Assembly: GCA_024362935.1 (NCBI GenBank)
Contig: JANCRA010000065.1
Coordinates: 2,480,001-2,544,000 of the forward strand
From: Setophaga petechia
Lineage: Eukaryota > Chordata > Aves > Passeriformes > Parulidae
DNA: 64,000 bases
Direction of reading: 5' to 3'
Shown here: one piece after another, positions 10,797 to 21,732 of the stretch
Numbering within the stretch: position 1 is the first letter of the stretch
How the letters are laid out: each line of letters opens with the position of its first letter
Position numbers and translations under genes: made by a program
The notes under the pieces: model-generated
Told to the model about the DNA's origin: nothing
Databases searched by the model: none
What the model saw: the letters and a program-made list of their open reading frames with translations, nothing else

Positions 10797-11510
10797 ATGC
10801 ATGTGAGGTCACACACGGACCTCCCAGGTTTTGTTGCAGAAGGCAACAAGAAAGCAGATGCATTAGCAATGGCAGTACAAACTGCTAATGTTCCTGACAT
10901 CTTTGCCCAGGCGAAGTTGTCACACGCGTTTTTCCATCAAAATGCACCTGCCCTTATGAGAATGTTTAAGCTCTCAAAGGAGCAGGCAAAGGCTATTGTA
11001 GCTACATGCTCAAATTGCCAAAGCTACCAAATACCATCTATGGGGACGGGAGTCAATCCCAGAGGTCTGAATAGCTGTCAGCTGTGGCAGACAGATGAAA
11101 CTCACTTTGCACCTTTTGGAAAGTCAAAATACGTGCATGTATCATCAGTTGACACATTTTCAGGAGCTGTATTTGCATCATCACATGCAGGAGAAAAGAC
11201 CATGCACACAATAAAACACTTTCTCCTCGCTTTTTCCGCCCTGGGTGTTCCAAAGGAGATCAAAACAGATAATGGACCAGCCTATACCTCCAACAAGTTA
11301 AAGGAGTTCTTCAATGAATGGGGCATAGTGCACAAGACCGGCACACCCATAAACCCCACAGGACAATCCATCGTGGAAGGGACACATCAAACCCTCAAAA
11401 GAGTCCTCGAGCAACAGAACAGGGACACAAAAGCCACAACTCCAGTGGAAAGACTCTGCAAGGCTCTCTATGTCATCAACTTCCTGAACTGTACAGCATC
11501 AACTTCCTGA
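10797..11510 (+). pseudogene. pol: ERV-B integrase (core intact, C-terminus frameshifted)
   Basis: This 237-codon frame starts within the last part of RNase H. The integrase zinc-binding set is visible at H43, H47, C71 and C74, and all three core acidic residues are present: D100 (WQTDE), D158 (KTDNG) and E194. The frame is thrown off near its end by a 23-bp tandem duplication at 11,474-11,518. The C-terminal DNA-binding part continues in another frame to 11,863, including a Trp-rich WGRGYACV segment. Confidence 0.88.
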
Positions 11511-11518
11511 ACTGTACA
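11474..11518 (+). repeat. 23-bp tandem duplication in ERV-B integrase
   Basis: A 23-bp unit starting CATCAACTTCCTGAACTG occurs twice head to tail (11,474-11,496 and 11,497-11,518, the last base differing). As 23 is not a multiple of three, it shifts the reading frame. Confidence 0.95.
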
Positions 11519-11863
11519 ACCTGGTCAGCATCAGAGCCTGACCCACCAATTCTTCACCACTTTGCAAATACAACCCAAGCAAAGCTCACTGAGAAGCCAC
11601 CTGTGCTGGTGAAGGACCCTGAAACACACCAAATTTCTGGGCCTCACCAGTTGATTACTTGGGGTAGAGGGTATGCGTGCGTGCTACTATCATCTGGTCC
11701 AAGGTGGTACCCAGGAAAATACGTGAAACCATACTTAGGCACTGCGAACATTACTCCTGCAGATGGGGACAAGAACTCTCCTGAGGCAAACACAAGACCA
11801 CCTCAAAACCAAACCAGCTCTGCCTGGAGACAAAGACGTTGCCGAACATCCACAAACACATGA
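11519..11863 (+). pseudogene. pol: ERV-B integrase C-terminal domain, out of frame
   Basis: After the duplication the coding sense continues in the frame ending at 11,863. It contains the SH3-like integrase C-terminal segment (WGRGYACVLLSSG) and a polar tail rich in Gln, Asn and Arg. The ERV-A integrase has the same segment order. Confidence 0.75.
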
Positions 11864-12080
11864 ACAGACCGCCCCATTACAAGACCGCAGACAAGACAGA
11901 AAGCTAAAAAATAGTCTGCTGTATCAGGCCATAGATAGCCTTAACACTGAAGTGTTCTCTGAATTATGCGTTATTACACTGTGTTTTGTATTTTAAAAAT
12001 CCCTTTACTTCCCTCCTCCTGACCCTCAAAAACTCCTAACCCCCAACCCACTCCTCCTCCCTTAGTGTAGCTTAGAAATT

Positions 12081-12105
12081 AAAAGAAAGGGGGGCGGGGG
12101 GGAAA
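12081..12105 (+). promoter_or_regulatory. Internal polypurine tract between pol and env
   Basis: A 25-base run of A and G broken by a single C lies in the ~330-bp non-coding gap between pol and env. It resembles a retroviral polypurine tract more than the sequence just before the presumed 3' LTR does. A central priming site or a relic of an older recombination are both possible. Confidence 0.4.
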
Positions 12106-12195
12106 CACAGAAAAGGACAAGGCAGAAATCCCTCTCATCATAAAGATAACAATTCTGCTTATATTCCCTATCAGAAGCCCTATTCCTGCCCAAAG

Positions 12196-13497
12196 ATGAA
12201 AAATATCTCCGTCGGTGCTGTTCTCACCGCTGCCTGGATGTTCGTCACCGTACCGTGTGCCTTCGGCTGGATTAGCCCTCAGCCCAGCCATAATGTTTGG
12301 GTAACCTTAGCAAAAACATTAAAACAGGACAACATGTGCTTGTCCATGGCAAGCGTTGATAATCCACTTTTTACTTGTCTAGTAGGAATTCCCTTTGTAG
12401 CAGACGACTGGCCTGTTAATAACTCAGAGCTCCTCCGCACCACAGGTAAGAGACCCAATGGGGCTGATACTTGGGACGAGTGGACAAAAATTCTACTAGA
12501 TGCTTGAGAGGAACCCCAAGAATTGGAACTGTTGGGGTCCTCCAAGGCCATATACTGTGTCAAATTTTACTTTAGACGACCAAAAAACAATTGGTCAGAA
12601 ATTGACCAACATAAAAACACATATACAAAAAATGTGTCACCAATTAACAAAGCCTATAACTCTCATGATTGGTGTAATTACACGGCTCGTGCGATTTCCG
12701 TGTCTTCCCTCCATCCCAAAGTATTACCCAAGGGGATGTTTCTCATCTGTGGTGACAGAGTATGGGCTGGGATCCCCTCCCGACTCCAGGGAGGTCCCTG
12801 TACCCTTGGAAGACTTTCTACCCTTACTCCAAATATCACTCTGTTACATAAGTGGAAAAAGGAAAATGAATCAAAACACCTAAAAAGGTCCTACACTGAA
12901 TTTGAGGAAAATTGTGATCCTAAATTATATGATTGGAACAAACCAAAAAAGATTGCTGTCTCACTGTTTTTACCCTGGGTAGCTGTGGCTAAAGCCCTCA
13001 ATGAAATCAATCACCTTGGGTGCTGGCTCAGCAAACAAGCTAATGCCACATCTGCAGCCCTGAGTGATCTTTTAAAGGAAGAAGAAACCACCAGACAGGC
13101 TTCGCTCCAAAATCGAGCAGCAATCGACTTCCTGCTGCTTGCCCACGGACACGGATGTGAGGACTTCGAAGGAATGTGCTGCTTCAACCTCTCTTCACGT
13201 TCGGAATCCATCCATGCAAATATCCAGAAACTGAAAGTTCTCATGAAGGATTTGAAAGTAGAAAGAATCCCAGACTGGGTCAATGAAACTTTTGGGCAGT
13301 GGGGATTAACAGGATGGGCTGCATCGTTGGTTAAGGGAATGTTGTTAATTCTCCTTGTAATTGTTATTGTATTAGCTATGATCTCGTGCCTTGTCCACTG
13401 TTTCAAAAGAACCATAGCAAATGCCTTTTTTGTAAAAACAGAAAGTGGAATTGTAGTAAACGCCACAAGCCTGGCGAAGGCACCGTGGAGGCTTTAA
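12196..13497 (+). pseudogene. env: ERV-B env, alpharetrovirus-like, one in-frame stop
   Basis: It starts with a signal-peptide-like hydrophobic stretch (residues ~5-25). The surface subunit is interrupted by a single TGA at 12,505-12,507, and the same frame then stays open for 330 codons to 13,497. A basic cleavage-like site (HLKRS) lies near 12,880. The transmembrane subunit has an internal fusion-peptide-like hydrophobic segment, the immunosuppressive-like LQNRAAIDFLL region followed by CX6CC (CEDFEGMCC, ~13,156-13,182), and a membrane anchor (~13,336-13,400) with a cytoplasmic tail of about 35 residues. The CX6CC and flanking sequence are of the avian alpharetrovirus type. Several N-X-S/T sites are present. 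Confidence 0.9.
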
Positions 13498-13506
13498 CAA
13501 TAAGAA

Positions 13507-13830
13507 TGCTGACACAGCAGCAGAGAGGTGTTCCTGACCCCAGACTCACAACGTATCTTTGTACCCTTATAAGGAGAAAAGTCTTGTTAACCCTATTATT
13601 GGTCGCTTGTAGTCCTTCTAACCTTTGCTCATTGGTCAAGTTTGGAGCCTGGCCAAGGGTATAAATGTAGCTTACTGTACCCTACTAACTTAGAAGAAGA
13701 AGAACCGGGTTCTTTCACATCCTCCCGAATAAACCATCTCCGTAGAACAGCCGGTGTCTCATCTTCTCCTCTCTCTACGCTTGCCTGAAGCCTGTGCCTG
13801 GGGAAGCCAAGCCTAGCAGCAGCTGAAATC
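13507..13830 (+). repeat. 3' LTR of ERV-B (approximate)
   Basis: It begins at a TG just after env. It contains two inverted CCAAT boxes (near 13,600 and 13,631), a TATA box at 13,660-13,666 and AATAAA at 13,728-13,733, in the order U3, R, U5. No partner LTR is present, so both ends, especially the 3' end, are estimates. Confidence 0.6.
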
Positions 13831-13989
13831 CCAAAGAGCTGACAATCACTATAAGAGCTGTTATCACCCTGCTGGCTGGAAGGCTCCCCCGTGCCTTGGG
13901 TCCGAGCGAGCTGGCCTCCGGGACTCTGATCCTCCTGGGATAGAGGTCTCAGGCCAACGCTCTGCTAATAAGACCCCCCACGGCTTCAT
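13831..13989. other. Short junction segment, unassigned
   Basis: This ~160-bp segment lies between the ERV-B LTR and the start of homology to ERV-A. No coding sense or known repeat was recognised. Homology to ERV-A pol begins abruptly at ~13,990. Confidence 0.4.
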
Positions 13990-13995
13990 AAGCAC

Positions 13996-15585
13996 GTGAG
14001 GCGTTGGAGGTGGTTCAGCGAGCTGTTTCGGCTTGCCAAGTTTATCGCATTGACTCCTCGGTTGATGTCACTGTGTTCATCACCCCTCCAGGTTGGCATC
14101 CCACGGGCATCATTGGCCAATGGAGTGACAAATGGTCTGATTCCTTCCACGTTCTGGAATGGGTCTTCCTACCCCATCAGCCGCAGCAGACGGCAACTGC
14201 ATTGTTTGAGCTGATTGCTTGTTTGATAATCAAATGCTGGCAACGGTGTTTGCAATTGATGGGTGCGGATCCTGCAAAGATCATACTCCCGGTGCAACGG
14301 GAGGATTTTGATTGGAGCTTTGCAAACAGTGTGTCCCTGTAGAGTGCTCTGGAAAATTTTTCAGGGCAGATCACTTATCATCTGCGCAGCCATAGCATAC
14401 TGCATATGGTGAAATCCACACAAATTTCTTTGTGGCCCAAAAATAGTCAGGAACCTGTGCAAGGACCCACCGTCTTTACTGACGGTTCAGGGAAAACAGG
14501 AAAGGCCATTGTTACCTGGATGGACAGATACGAGTGGCAGGTTCTGGAAGGCCATGAGGATGGGTCAGCCCAATTGGTTGAATTGAGGGCTGCTGTCACG
14601 GCATTTGAGAATTTTTCCAGGAACCTTTCAACTTGGTCACGGATTCCGCCTATGTGGCTGATATCGCACAGCGGTTAGGTCATTTGGTTTTGAAGGAGGT
14701 CAGTAATCCTGCCTTGTTTCATTTACTGAAGATCTTGTGGTGTGCCATTCGGGCCCGGGTTCATCCCTTTTATGTTCTGCATGTGAGGAGTCACACCAAT
14801 TTGCCAGGCTTTATCGTGGAAGGTAACGCGAGGGCTGACAAGTTGTTTAACCCAGCGTGGGTGGCGCCTAAGCCTGATACAGTCACGCAGGCCGAGGCAT
14901 CGCATGGGTTTTTCCATGAAAATGCACATACCCTGCAGAAGCAGTTTCAGCTGATGCCAACTGAGGCTCGTGACATTGTTGAGTCGTGTGATGACTGCCA
15001 TGCACTTGCTCCGCCTTTGCCGGCAGGGGTAAACCCCAGAGGCCTTAGGGCCTTGGAGCTTTGGCAGACCAATGTCACCCAGATTGCTGAGTTTGGTCGG
15101 TTCAAGTATGTGCATGTCACTGGGACACGTTCTCCTCTGCGATGGGGGCTTCGGCTCACACTGGGGAGAAGGCCTGTGATGTCCTCGCCCACTGGAGGCA
15201 GGCCTTTGCCGTTCTGGGCACACCTTCTGCTGTGAAAACCGACAATGGTCCTGCTTACGCATTGCAAAAGGTGTGGCAGTTCCTGCAGTTGTGGGGTGTC
15301 TCGCACAAGTTTGGTATCCCTCATTCTCCCACTGGTCAGGCTATTGTGGAACGCGCTCATGGTACTCTGAAGCGGGTTCTTCAAAAACAAAAACAGGGAA
15401 TGCAGGGTGAAACCCCGCACAGTCGGTTGGCAAAAGCTTTGTGCACAATTAATCATCTCACTGTGCCACAGAACTCAAATAACCCTGTCATTTTGAATCA
15501 CCATCTCTCATTGCAGGCTGCGGACGAGGCACATCAGCCTCGGGTGAAGGTTTGGGTGCGGAATTTGGTCACCAAACAGTGTCAC
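13996..15585 (+). pseudogene. pol: ERV-A pol fragment in the right arm (RT end, RNase H, integrase)
   Basis: This copy matches 2,518-4,107 in reverse orientation. It carries its own lesions: a TAG at 14,340-14,342, a frame change in RNase H near 14,620, a frameshift in the integrase core near 15,120, and loss of the integrase C-terminus by deletion. The first core acidic residue is Asn (AAT at 15,071-15,073) where the left copy has Asp. The second is Asp (GAC at 15,241-15,243) where the left copy has Asn. RT sequence upstream of the connection region is absent. Confidence 0.9.
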
Positions 15586-15704
15586 CCTCCAATCAACTGT
15601 CACCTTTGTAAAACTATAAATATGGAGTCAGAAAAATAAACGTCCCTTTTTTCCTTCACCTTGAGAGCAAGTGTGCTTGTGTTCTTTCGTGTCCTGTAGC
15701 GACA
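15586..15704 (+). repeat. Truncated ERV-A LTR in the right arm
   Basis: It corresponds to 1,901-~2,024 in reverse complement, that is, the end of the LTR with its AATAAA signal (near 15,635) and the terminal GCGACA. It is followed by the same flank as the left copy (CAGCTTCTGCC...), so both arms derive from one insertion event. Confidence 0.85.
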
Positions 15705-17613
15705 GGCTCCTTCAGCTTCTGCCATGTCCTGTTTGTCTTTCAGTAGTGACTGGCACCCTGCCCTGTCCCACAGCTCCATCCTGGCTCTGCAGGTGGCTTC
15801 CTGGGCGAGCTCACTCCTTGTGAGAGACACTTCTGGAGTTCACGTTCTCTTCAGGCCTGCACCAGCATTCCTCCTTCCTGACATCCACACTCTTGTTAGA
15901 AAACTGGGTCATTCAAGAGAAAAGGATGCATGGAAAGATCCTCAGATGGAAGTCAGAGAACCTCTACGGCCACCTCAGTATATGGAGGAGGACCAAGGTG
16001 TTTCTTCTCCCTCTTTTATCAACTGAGAATTCTGACCAGCAGTAACAGAGACTCTCCTAAGGCCCCATTAACAAATGCACTTACACAGCCCTGGGGATGC
16101 CAGTGAAGGAAACCATGTGTCATGTAATGCGTGGCATGCATGACCAGAGTCACCAAACACCACCTAAACGTGGAATTGTTCCACCTCTCTAGGACAGGCA
16201 GAAATTTAAAGAATTAACTGTGACCCTAAGAGCAGAAGAGGCCAGAGGAGGAAAACAACTCTGAGGGGAAAAAACCACCATCTCTGGAGGGGGAAACATC
16301 TCTGCCTGCTCAGAATTGGTCGAGGGAATATGTCTCTATTCCTCTCCTGAAAGGGATGCTTTAGGTGACATTTGCTCCTCCAACTGCCTTGGACCAGAGC
16401 CAGGAAGATTCATTTATGTAAATGTTAACTAAATAGATAGGTAGGAAGATAGACAGATAGATCTCACTACTATAATCTCCCTTTACTGTCCTCTCTGTTG
16501 CTGCACACATCAAAACTTGGTAGCCAGTGTCCCAATCAGCAGCAATCCTGGGATTTCTCTCCTGTTGCTCAAAAAAGCACACTCTTGGGAAATCTGGAGC
16601 GTGTAGGACCTTATGGAAAGGGATCAGACCCAGAGCATTGCACTGGGAACTGCACTCTGTGCATCTGTGCTCGGGCAAGTTCTCTTAGACTCAAGCACAC
16701 TGACGGTGCTGAAGTGGCTGGAATCAGAAATGCAGCCCAGCCCCTCCCAGCTCCTGTCATCTCTGAGGAACAGCTGGAATGCAAAGCATTGATCTCCTGA
16801 TCAATTCCCAGACATAACACACTTTGATTGCCTGGGCTGCAGAAAGCCTCAGGTACTATTCAACTCAAAGAGATCTTTAAGGCCATGCATCCAGGCCTGG
16901 AAACCCAAAAGCTCCCTCTGCATCAAGTTCCACAAAGGGTGCAGAATGACTTCCAGAGCTTGATAAAGGCAGAAAAGATTGTGCAGAAGCATCCCTGCTT
17001 GCTGGAAAAAAAAGAAAATGAACAGGGCTTCTCCTCCTTGGAAACCCACAAACCACAAGATGGAAGTGTCAGCCACTCCAGTGTCTAAAGCCCTTGGGAT
17101 GCAGTGAGGGCATATTTGGTGGGGAAACAGCCCTTGTGCTCAGCACTGTCATGCAGGGATTGATGGAAGTCTGCCTGAAGGTCCATCACGAGGCTCCCGT
17201 TTTCCAGGCTAAAACTCCCTCAGCACCTCCTCCCTGGCCTTGTGCTGCACCCCCTTGCCCAGCTCCCCTGTCCTTGTGTGCACACGCTGCAGCCCCTCCA
17301 TGGCTTTGTGCTTCCCAGGGCCCACAGCTGCACACAGCACTCCTGCTGTGGCCGCAGCGCTGCCCAGCACAGGGCCACGCTCCCTGCCCTGCTCCTGCTG
17401 CCCCCCTGCTGCTGGCACAGGCCACCGTGCCCTCGGCCTGCTTGGCCCCCTGGCCACACGCTGCCTCATCTTCAGCTGCTCAAGGCCGCCAGCCCTGCGT
17501 CCTTTTGGCCCACGCAGCTCCCCAGCCACAACGGTGCCCATTGCACTGCACATACAGCAGGCACCATTGCAAGATGGCCTTCCTTGTCTACCACCTCATG
17601 TTCCAGGTAGGTA
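15705..17613. other. Mirrored flank of the right arm, no gene seen
   Basis: It mirrors 1-1,900, including a short GATA-like tract at 16,433-16,462. Open frames do not carry recognisable domains and are not consistently conserved between the copies. Confidence 0.5.
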
Positions 17614-18926
17614 TCATAAAGTTTGATAGGAATAGGATTCGAAGTCACTCTGTTTATATTAAAATGATCTAATTGAACTGTCTAGGAAATTGCTCTTGGT
17701 TAAATTTCCCTATCTGCTGTCAGCAAGCATTGTTCTCTTTGCAGAACTTGGTTTTTAGTTCTTCAAAGCTCTGAGATGGATATTTAAAAATATCTATCTC
17801 TGCCTTTGTTATTGTTTTAGCATGAATGAAAATGGATTTTCTTTTGGCCTTCCTAGCTGGCCCTCTACAGTCTACTGCTACTGGCCAAGCTCACATCCTC
17901 CTCTACAATTCTTAAACACCACAAAAATGAAATGTCCCTTTCTCACTCACCTCAGGATCTTCCGCACTCCTGAATACACGCTTCAAGTGACCTGTAGTGG
18001 GAAGGGAAAATGAACCAGATGCTGTCAGAAAACTGCCTGGGCTGCTGAATCCCATAGAACAAGTCAACCCAAACAGAGATGATTTCCCGTTTCACAACTT
18101 CCCTCCTGGAGACACATTTCATTCACACAGCCAGCAAGCCATCAGAACCATATTCTTGCCTTTGCTGACACTTCTGCCTGTTTAGCCAGTAAATGAATAC
18201 AAACGTGATCAAGAAAATGCAAATTATTCTTTAACACTCAATGCTCCTGTTCTACCAAACACATAAAACAGCTTCTGAAATTCTCTCCTTCAGGTACTCT
18301 TTTCTTTTTGCAATCAGTTACATGCACTAATTCTCATTAACTTGCAGGAAAAAGTTGCCCAGAAAAGCTTCCCCAGAATCCCCCAGAGCTGTGGCAGTTC
18401 TATTGTGGAAGAGCACAGCAGCACCTCTAGGGTTCAGGAGCAGACACTCACTGCTTTAGAGTTTGCACTTCCTTTCAAAAGTAATAACTATTGTAGCACT
18501 CAGTAAAAGGTCAAGTTAGACAGTCAAATCCCTTCATGACAAAACTTAGAAAGAAAGAAGCTTTCCCTGAATTCTGGGAACAACTGCAGTGTTTTTATGA
18601 GGCCTTCCCTGAAGGTCTGCCAGTTTACATTTTCAAAGGTGTCTTGCTTGTCCCATCAAACTGAGGAAATGACAGACTCTGCTGCCACAGACTCTCCCAT
18701 GGAGGGAACAGAACCCCTGCAGCTTCCCCTGCAAATGTTGCCCCCGGGGCTACAGACACCCCCTTTTTAGCTGAACGTCCTGACAGGAGCTTTACCAAAC
18801 CAGTGGCATCCTAATGCTCTTTCCGTTTCAAAATCAGAAACTCAGTCACTAAGAAAGAGCAGGAAGACATACAAAAGCCAGGTTAGGATACACCCTAACC
18901 TAAGCAGAAGGGAAATCTCTACTTAC
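17614..18926. other. Unique AT-rich stretch, no gene seen
   Basis: This is the first sequence outside the inverted repeat. No open frame longer than about 63 codons, no LTR signals and no recognisable repeat were found. It could be intergenic or intronic to the candidate exon at 18,927-19,005. Confidence 0.4.
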
Positions 18927-19005
18927 GGTAGAAGTGTGTCATGTAGTAGGCAGAAAAAGCAATGCCACAGGCAGCAAAAGCTGCCGTGGCCAGATGGTGA
19001 AACAT
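18927..19005 (-). CDS. Candidate first coding exon of a small membrane protein
   Basis: On the minus strand an ATG (19,003-19,005) opens 26 codons rich in Ala, Phe and Tyr (start MFHHLATAAFAACGIAFSAY), forming one plausible membrane segment. It is followed immediately by a consensus splice donor, GTAAGT (18,921-18,926). No acceptor-linked second exon is identified. Without splicing the frame stops three codons later. The upstream ~200 bp include a TGACATCA element but no TATA box. I do not recognise the protein. It could be a chance frame or a pseudogene exon. Confidence 0.3.
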
Positions 19006-19475
19006 GGTAGCAGTGCTGTGGGAGCTCACCACAACAGGAGAAAACACAGAGCTCTTGTCAGTGGGCAGCTACCCACTGACAAAGGCACCACCCAGGAAAG
19101 TTCTCCTCAACTGAGCAAGGCCTAGGGCTGCTCTGACACTCAGGCCTTCCGTGCACCAAGGCAACCTTCTGATGTCACTGTGACCAGGTGGCAACCATGC
19201 CCTGACATCACAAAGTAAACGCTCCATGTTGGTCTGGGAATTTATGCAAAGCAATAACCAACCTTCCCTACAGCAAACACAAAAGAGCCGGGAAGTTCTC
19301 CTCTGACACAAAGCAGAACAAATTCCCTTTATGGGCCAAACCCTGTTGTTCAGGGGGTCTAAGAGGAACTCCAAGAGTGCCCCAAGCACCTACAGCCTGT
19401 ACCCCAACTGAGCACTCAGATGGGACCCAAGCAAAGGAAATCAGACCAAGAAAATGGCCCACAGCATTGCACAGG

Positions 19476-19900
19476 TGAGAAACTACCCTTCCTTCAACTT
19501 TTTAGAGGTTTATTAAGGCTTAAGAAAGGACTGAATAAGGAAAAATTGCAGCATTGGGAGTCTCCATGTGTAGCAGACATGTGTTCATCTACAAAAAGGA
19601 TGCTCTGCCTTTTATACCCTTAGCCCCTGCAAAAGTTTTGTCAGTCAACTCTCTCTCTGCTGTCCATTGGTGGATATTCCTTTCTTGCATCGTGACTGGA
19701 GGTCAGGTGTTGTTACACCCTGCCTGCTGGTCCCAAACCAGCCCTCCCCAAATGCCCTGACGCCCGAGGCTGTTACAAGGGGGATGGGAAAGAGGACTAT
19801 GGGAGGATATTTTACAATACCATCACTACACATTTGAACATCCACATAACATCTACTTCTTAATTGTCAGAGCCAACCATTGCATTACTCATCTAGAACA
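19476..19900 (-). repeat. Solo LTR, minus strand
   Basis: The sequence is homologous to 48,897-49,412. On the minus strand it has a TATA-like TATAAAAGG (from 19,610-19,622) and an AATAAA (from ~19,506). It has TG...CA ends and near-matching six-base flanks (CACAGG at 19,470 and CACAGA at 19,901), suggesting a 6-bp target-site duplication typical of class II ERVs. Confidence 0.65.
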
Positions 19901-19905
19901 CACAG

Positions 19906-21732
19906 AACCAGGAGAGAAGCCACTGTTGGCATCACAGCTGAAATGCTTCCTAACAAATCTCCCCACATATTTGCCCCTTTATTGGACATGCCCAGGGCTC
20001 TGGTGCCTGTACATCTCTGCCTTCCTTCCCCTTTGGCAGCAGTCGAACTGGCAGCATCTGCCCCCAGCAGCAGCAGCTCCAAGCTGGGAACGCCACTGGC
20101 GATGCTGATTTCCAGAGGCTCCTGTGTGCCAGGGGAAGCCAAGGCAGGAGCGGGTTGAACGGTGCTGGCGCTGCTGCTGCTGCTCTGTGCCAGAGAGCCC
20201 CGGCTGGGCAGGGCACAGTGCCCACTCCGCTGCGGGCTCCTTCTCCTGCCACAGCTGGGCACACTTGGGAACAAGGCATGACAACTTGTGGGCAAACCAA
20301 GGGCTGTCTGGGGCTGCACTGCTCTGCACACACCCAGGACACCTGCAGCACAGAACCTTGGTCCCCCAAAAGGTAAACAAGATGGAAACAGCTGGAAAAG
20401 ATTTCATTTCAACCATTCGTTATGCTTCAATAGAAATGACCAAAATGGAAGTTACTGAGCGGGGCCCGATCCACCCTGCCACCTCAGTGTGAGAAAAGAG
20501 GCATTACTTTATTTCAGTGCTGGGTGTGTGGGGAATCACTGCCCTGAAACATGCACACCCATATGTTGGTATCCATGGAACTAAGACATTACTTTCATTA
20601 CTTGTATTCATTACTTTGCTCAAACTCACAGGCTAAACATTCTCACAAAGTATTTGACATGTTTAAATCACTTCCCCAAAATTACTGACATTTAGAGTAG
20701 GGGTCTCTTGAGGGTGTCTGGTGGTCATGTGGTGAACATCCCATTCCTCAAATTCTCCTTCCATGGTTAAGAGCCTTCTTCTCCTTGAATGCATTGCAGC
20801 TACCTCCTCAGTAGGCCCACTGTCTTTATTCTCAAGGCTAAGACATCCACTTGCACACATCAGCCACTGGTGTGAGGGAAGGTTGACTAAGCACTACCTG
20901 TTAAAGCTTAACAAATTCACAATTTGTTGCAGGTCAACACTTCCCCAAGATCTCTCCTTCCTTCTCTGGGAATCAAACAGAACCATTTTGTGATCACTGA
21001 GCCCAAGGCCGCCTCCAACCCTCCTGTCACCCACCAGCCCTTCTCTCTTCACAAACAGCAGCTCCAGCAGTGCCTTCCCTCCCTGGCTCAGTCACCAGCT
21101 GTGTCACAAGTTCTCTGTCACACACTCCAGGAACATCCTGGACTGTTTGCTCTCCGCTGCACTCTGTTGCCAGCAGACATCCCCACCCTGTTCCATACCC
21201 CTTGCAGAACCCTGCACCTGCTCTCCATGGGCACCTGGGCAGGGGAGGCACTCACGGGAGAGATGCACCAGCTGCACTGGGCAGGAACCAAAACCCTCTG
21301 GCGGCACAGCTGCTGATCTGTGTCTGGCACAGCTCTGGCTGCCCCACTCCTCATGGGCTTTTGGCTGGAAATGCAATTGCACTTTCTGCCTCATGTAGAA
21401 ACACCAGGGCTGCACAAACAACAGCCAGCAGGCCACGTCCCAAAGGCACTGCAGCATGGAGTTGAGAAGGAAGAAGACCCTTCCCCAATTCCTAACCATA
21501 CCAAAACCACCATCATTGGGACTTTTAAACTTCTGAATGTAGAATTGATTCACAGGGTGACAAGGGAATCTTCCAATAGAGTTGAAGTTTGGTAGAGTTA
21601 TTATTCTGAGTCCTATTCAGACTGTAGATTGGAAAATTTATTTTAAAATATTTTTTAAAAGGCTGTGCAGTCATATGGTTTTGTTCTAATACCAAATGGC
21701 TAGATGAAATGTACTGGCATTTTAACTTCATC
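19906..21732. other. No gene recognised
   Basis: The sequence is moderately GC-rich at 19,960-20,360 and 21,000-21,480 and AT-rich elsewhere. Overlapping open frames on both strands reflect composition, with no domain or splice-flanked exon seen. It ends at the likely target-site duplication of the ERV-L provirus. Confidence 0.4.

Larger units (their letters stand above)
8124..13830 (+). mobile_element. ERV-B: 5'-truncated class II provirus with alpharetrovirus-like env
   Basis: In plus-strand order it holds the end of gag NC, protease, RT, RNase H, integrase, env and a 3' LTR. The 5' LTR and most of gag are absent. Sequence begins in mid-codon of NC exactly at the ERV-A LTR edge. Pol is related to ERV-A pol but clearly diverged. 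Lesions include stops near 9,796 and in RNase H, a 23-bp duplication in integrase, a YMED instead of YMDD box, and one stop in env. The 3' boundary is approximate because no second LTR copy is in the window. Confidence 0.9.
13990..17613. repeat. Right arm of the long inverted repeat
   Basis: It is the reverse complement of 1-~4,115, with an internal deletion of about 490 bp at ~15,585. The deletion joins the integrase C-terminus directly to the LTR and has only 1-3 bases of microhomology at the join. Sequence after 17,613 cannot be compared because the other arm runs off the window. Confidence 0.9.
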
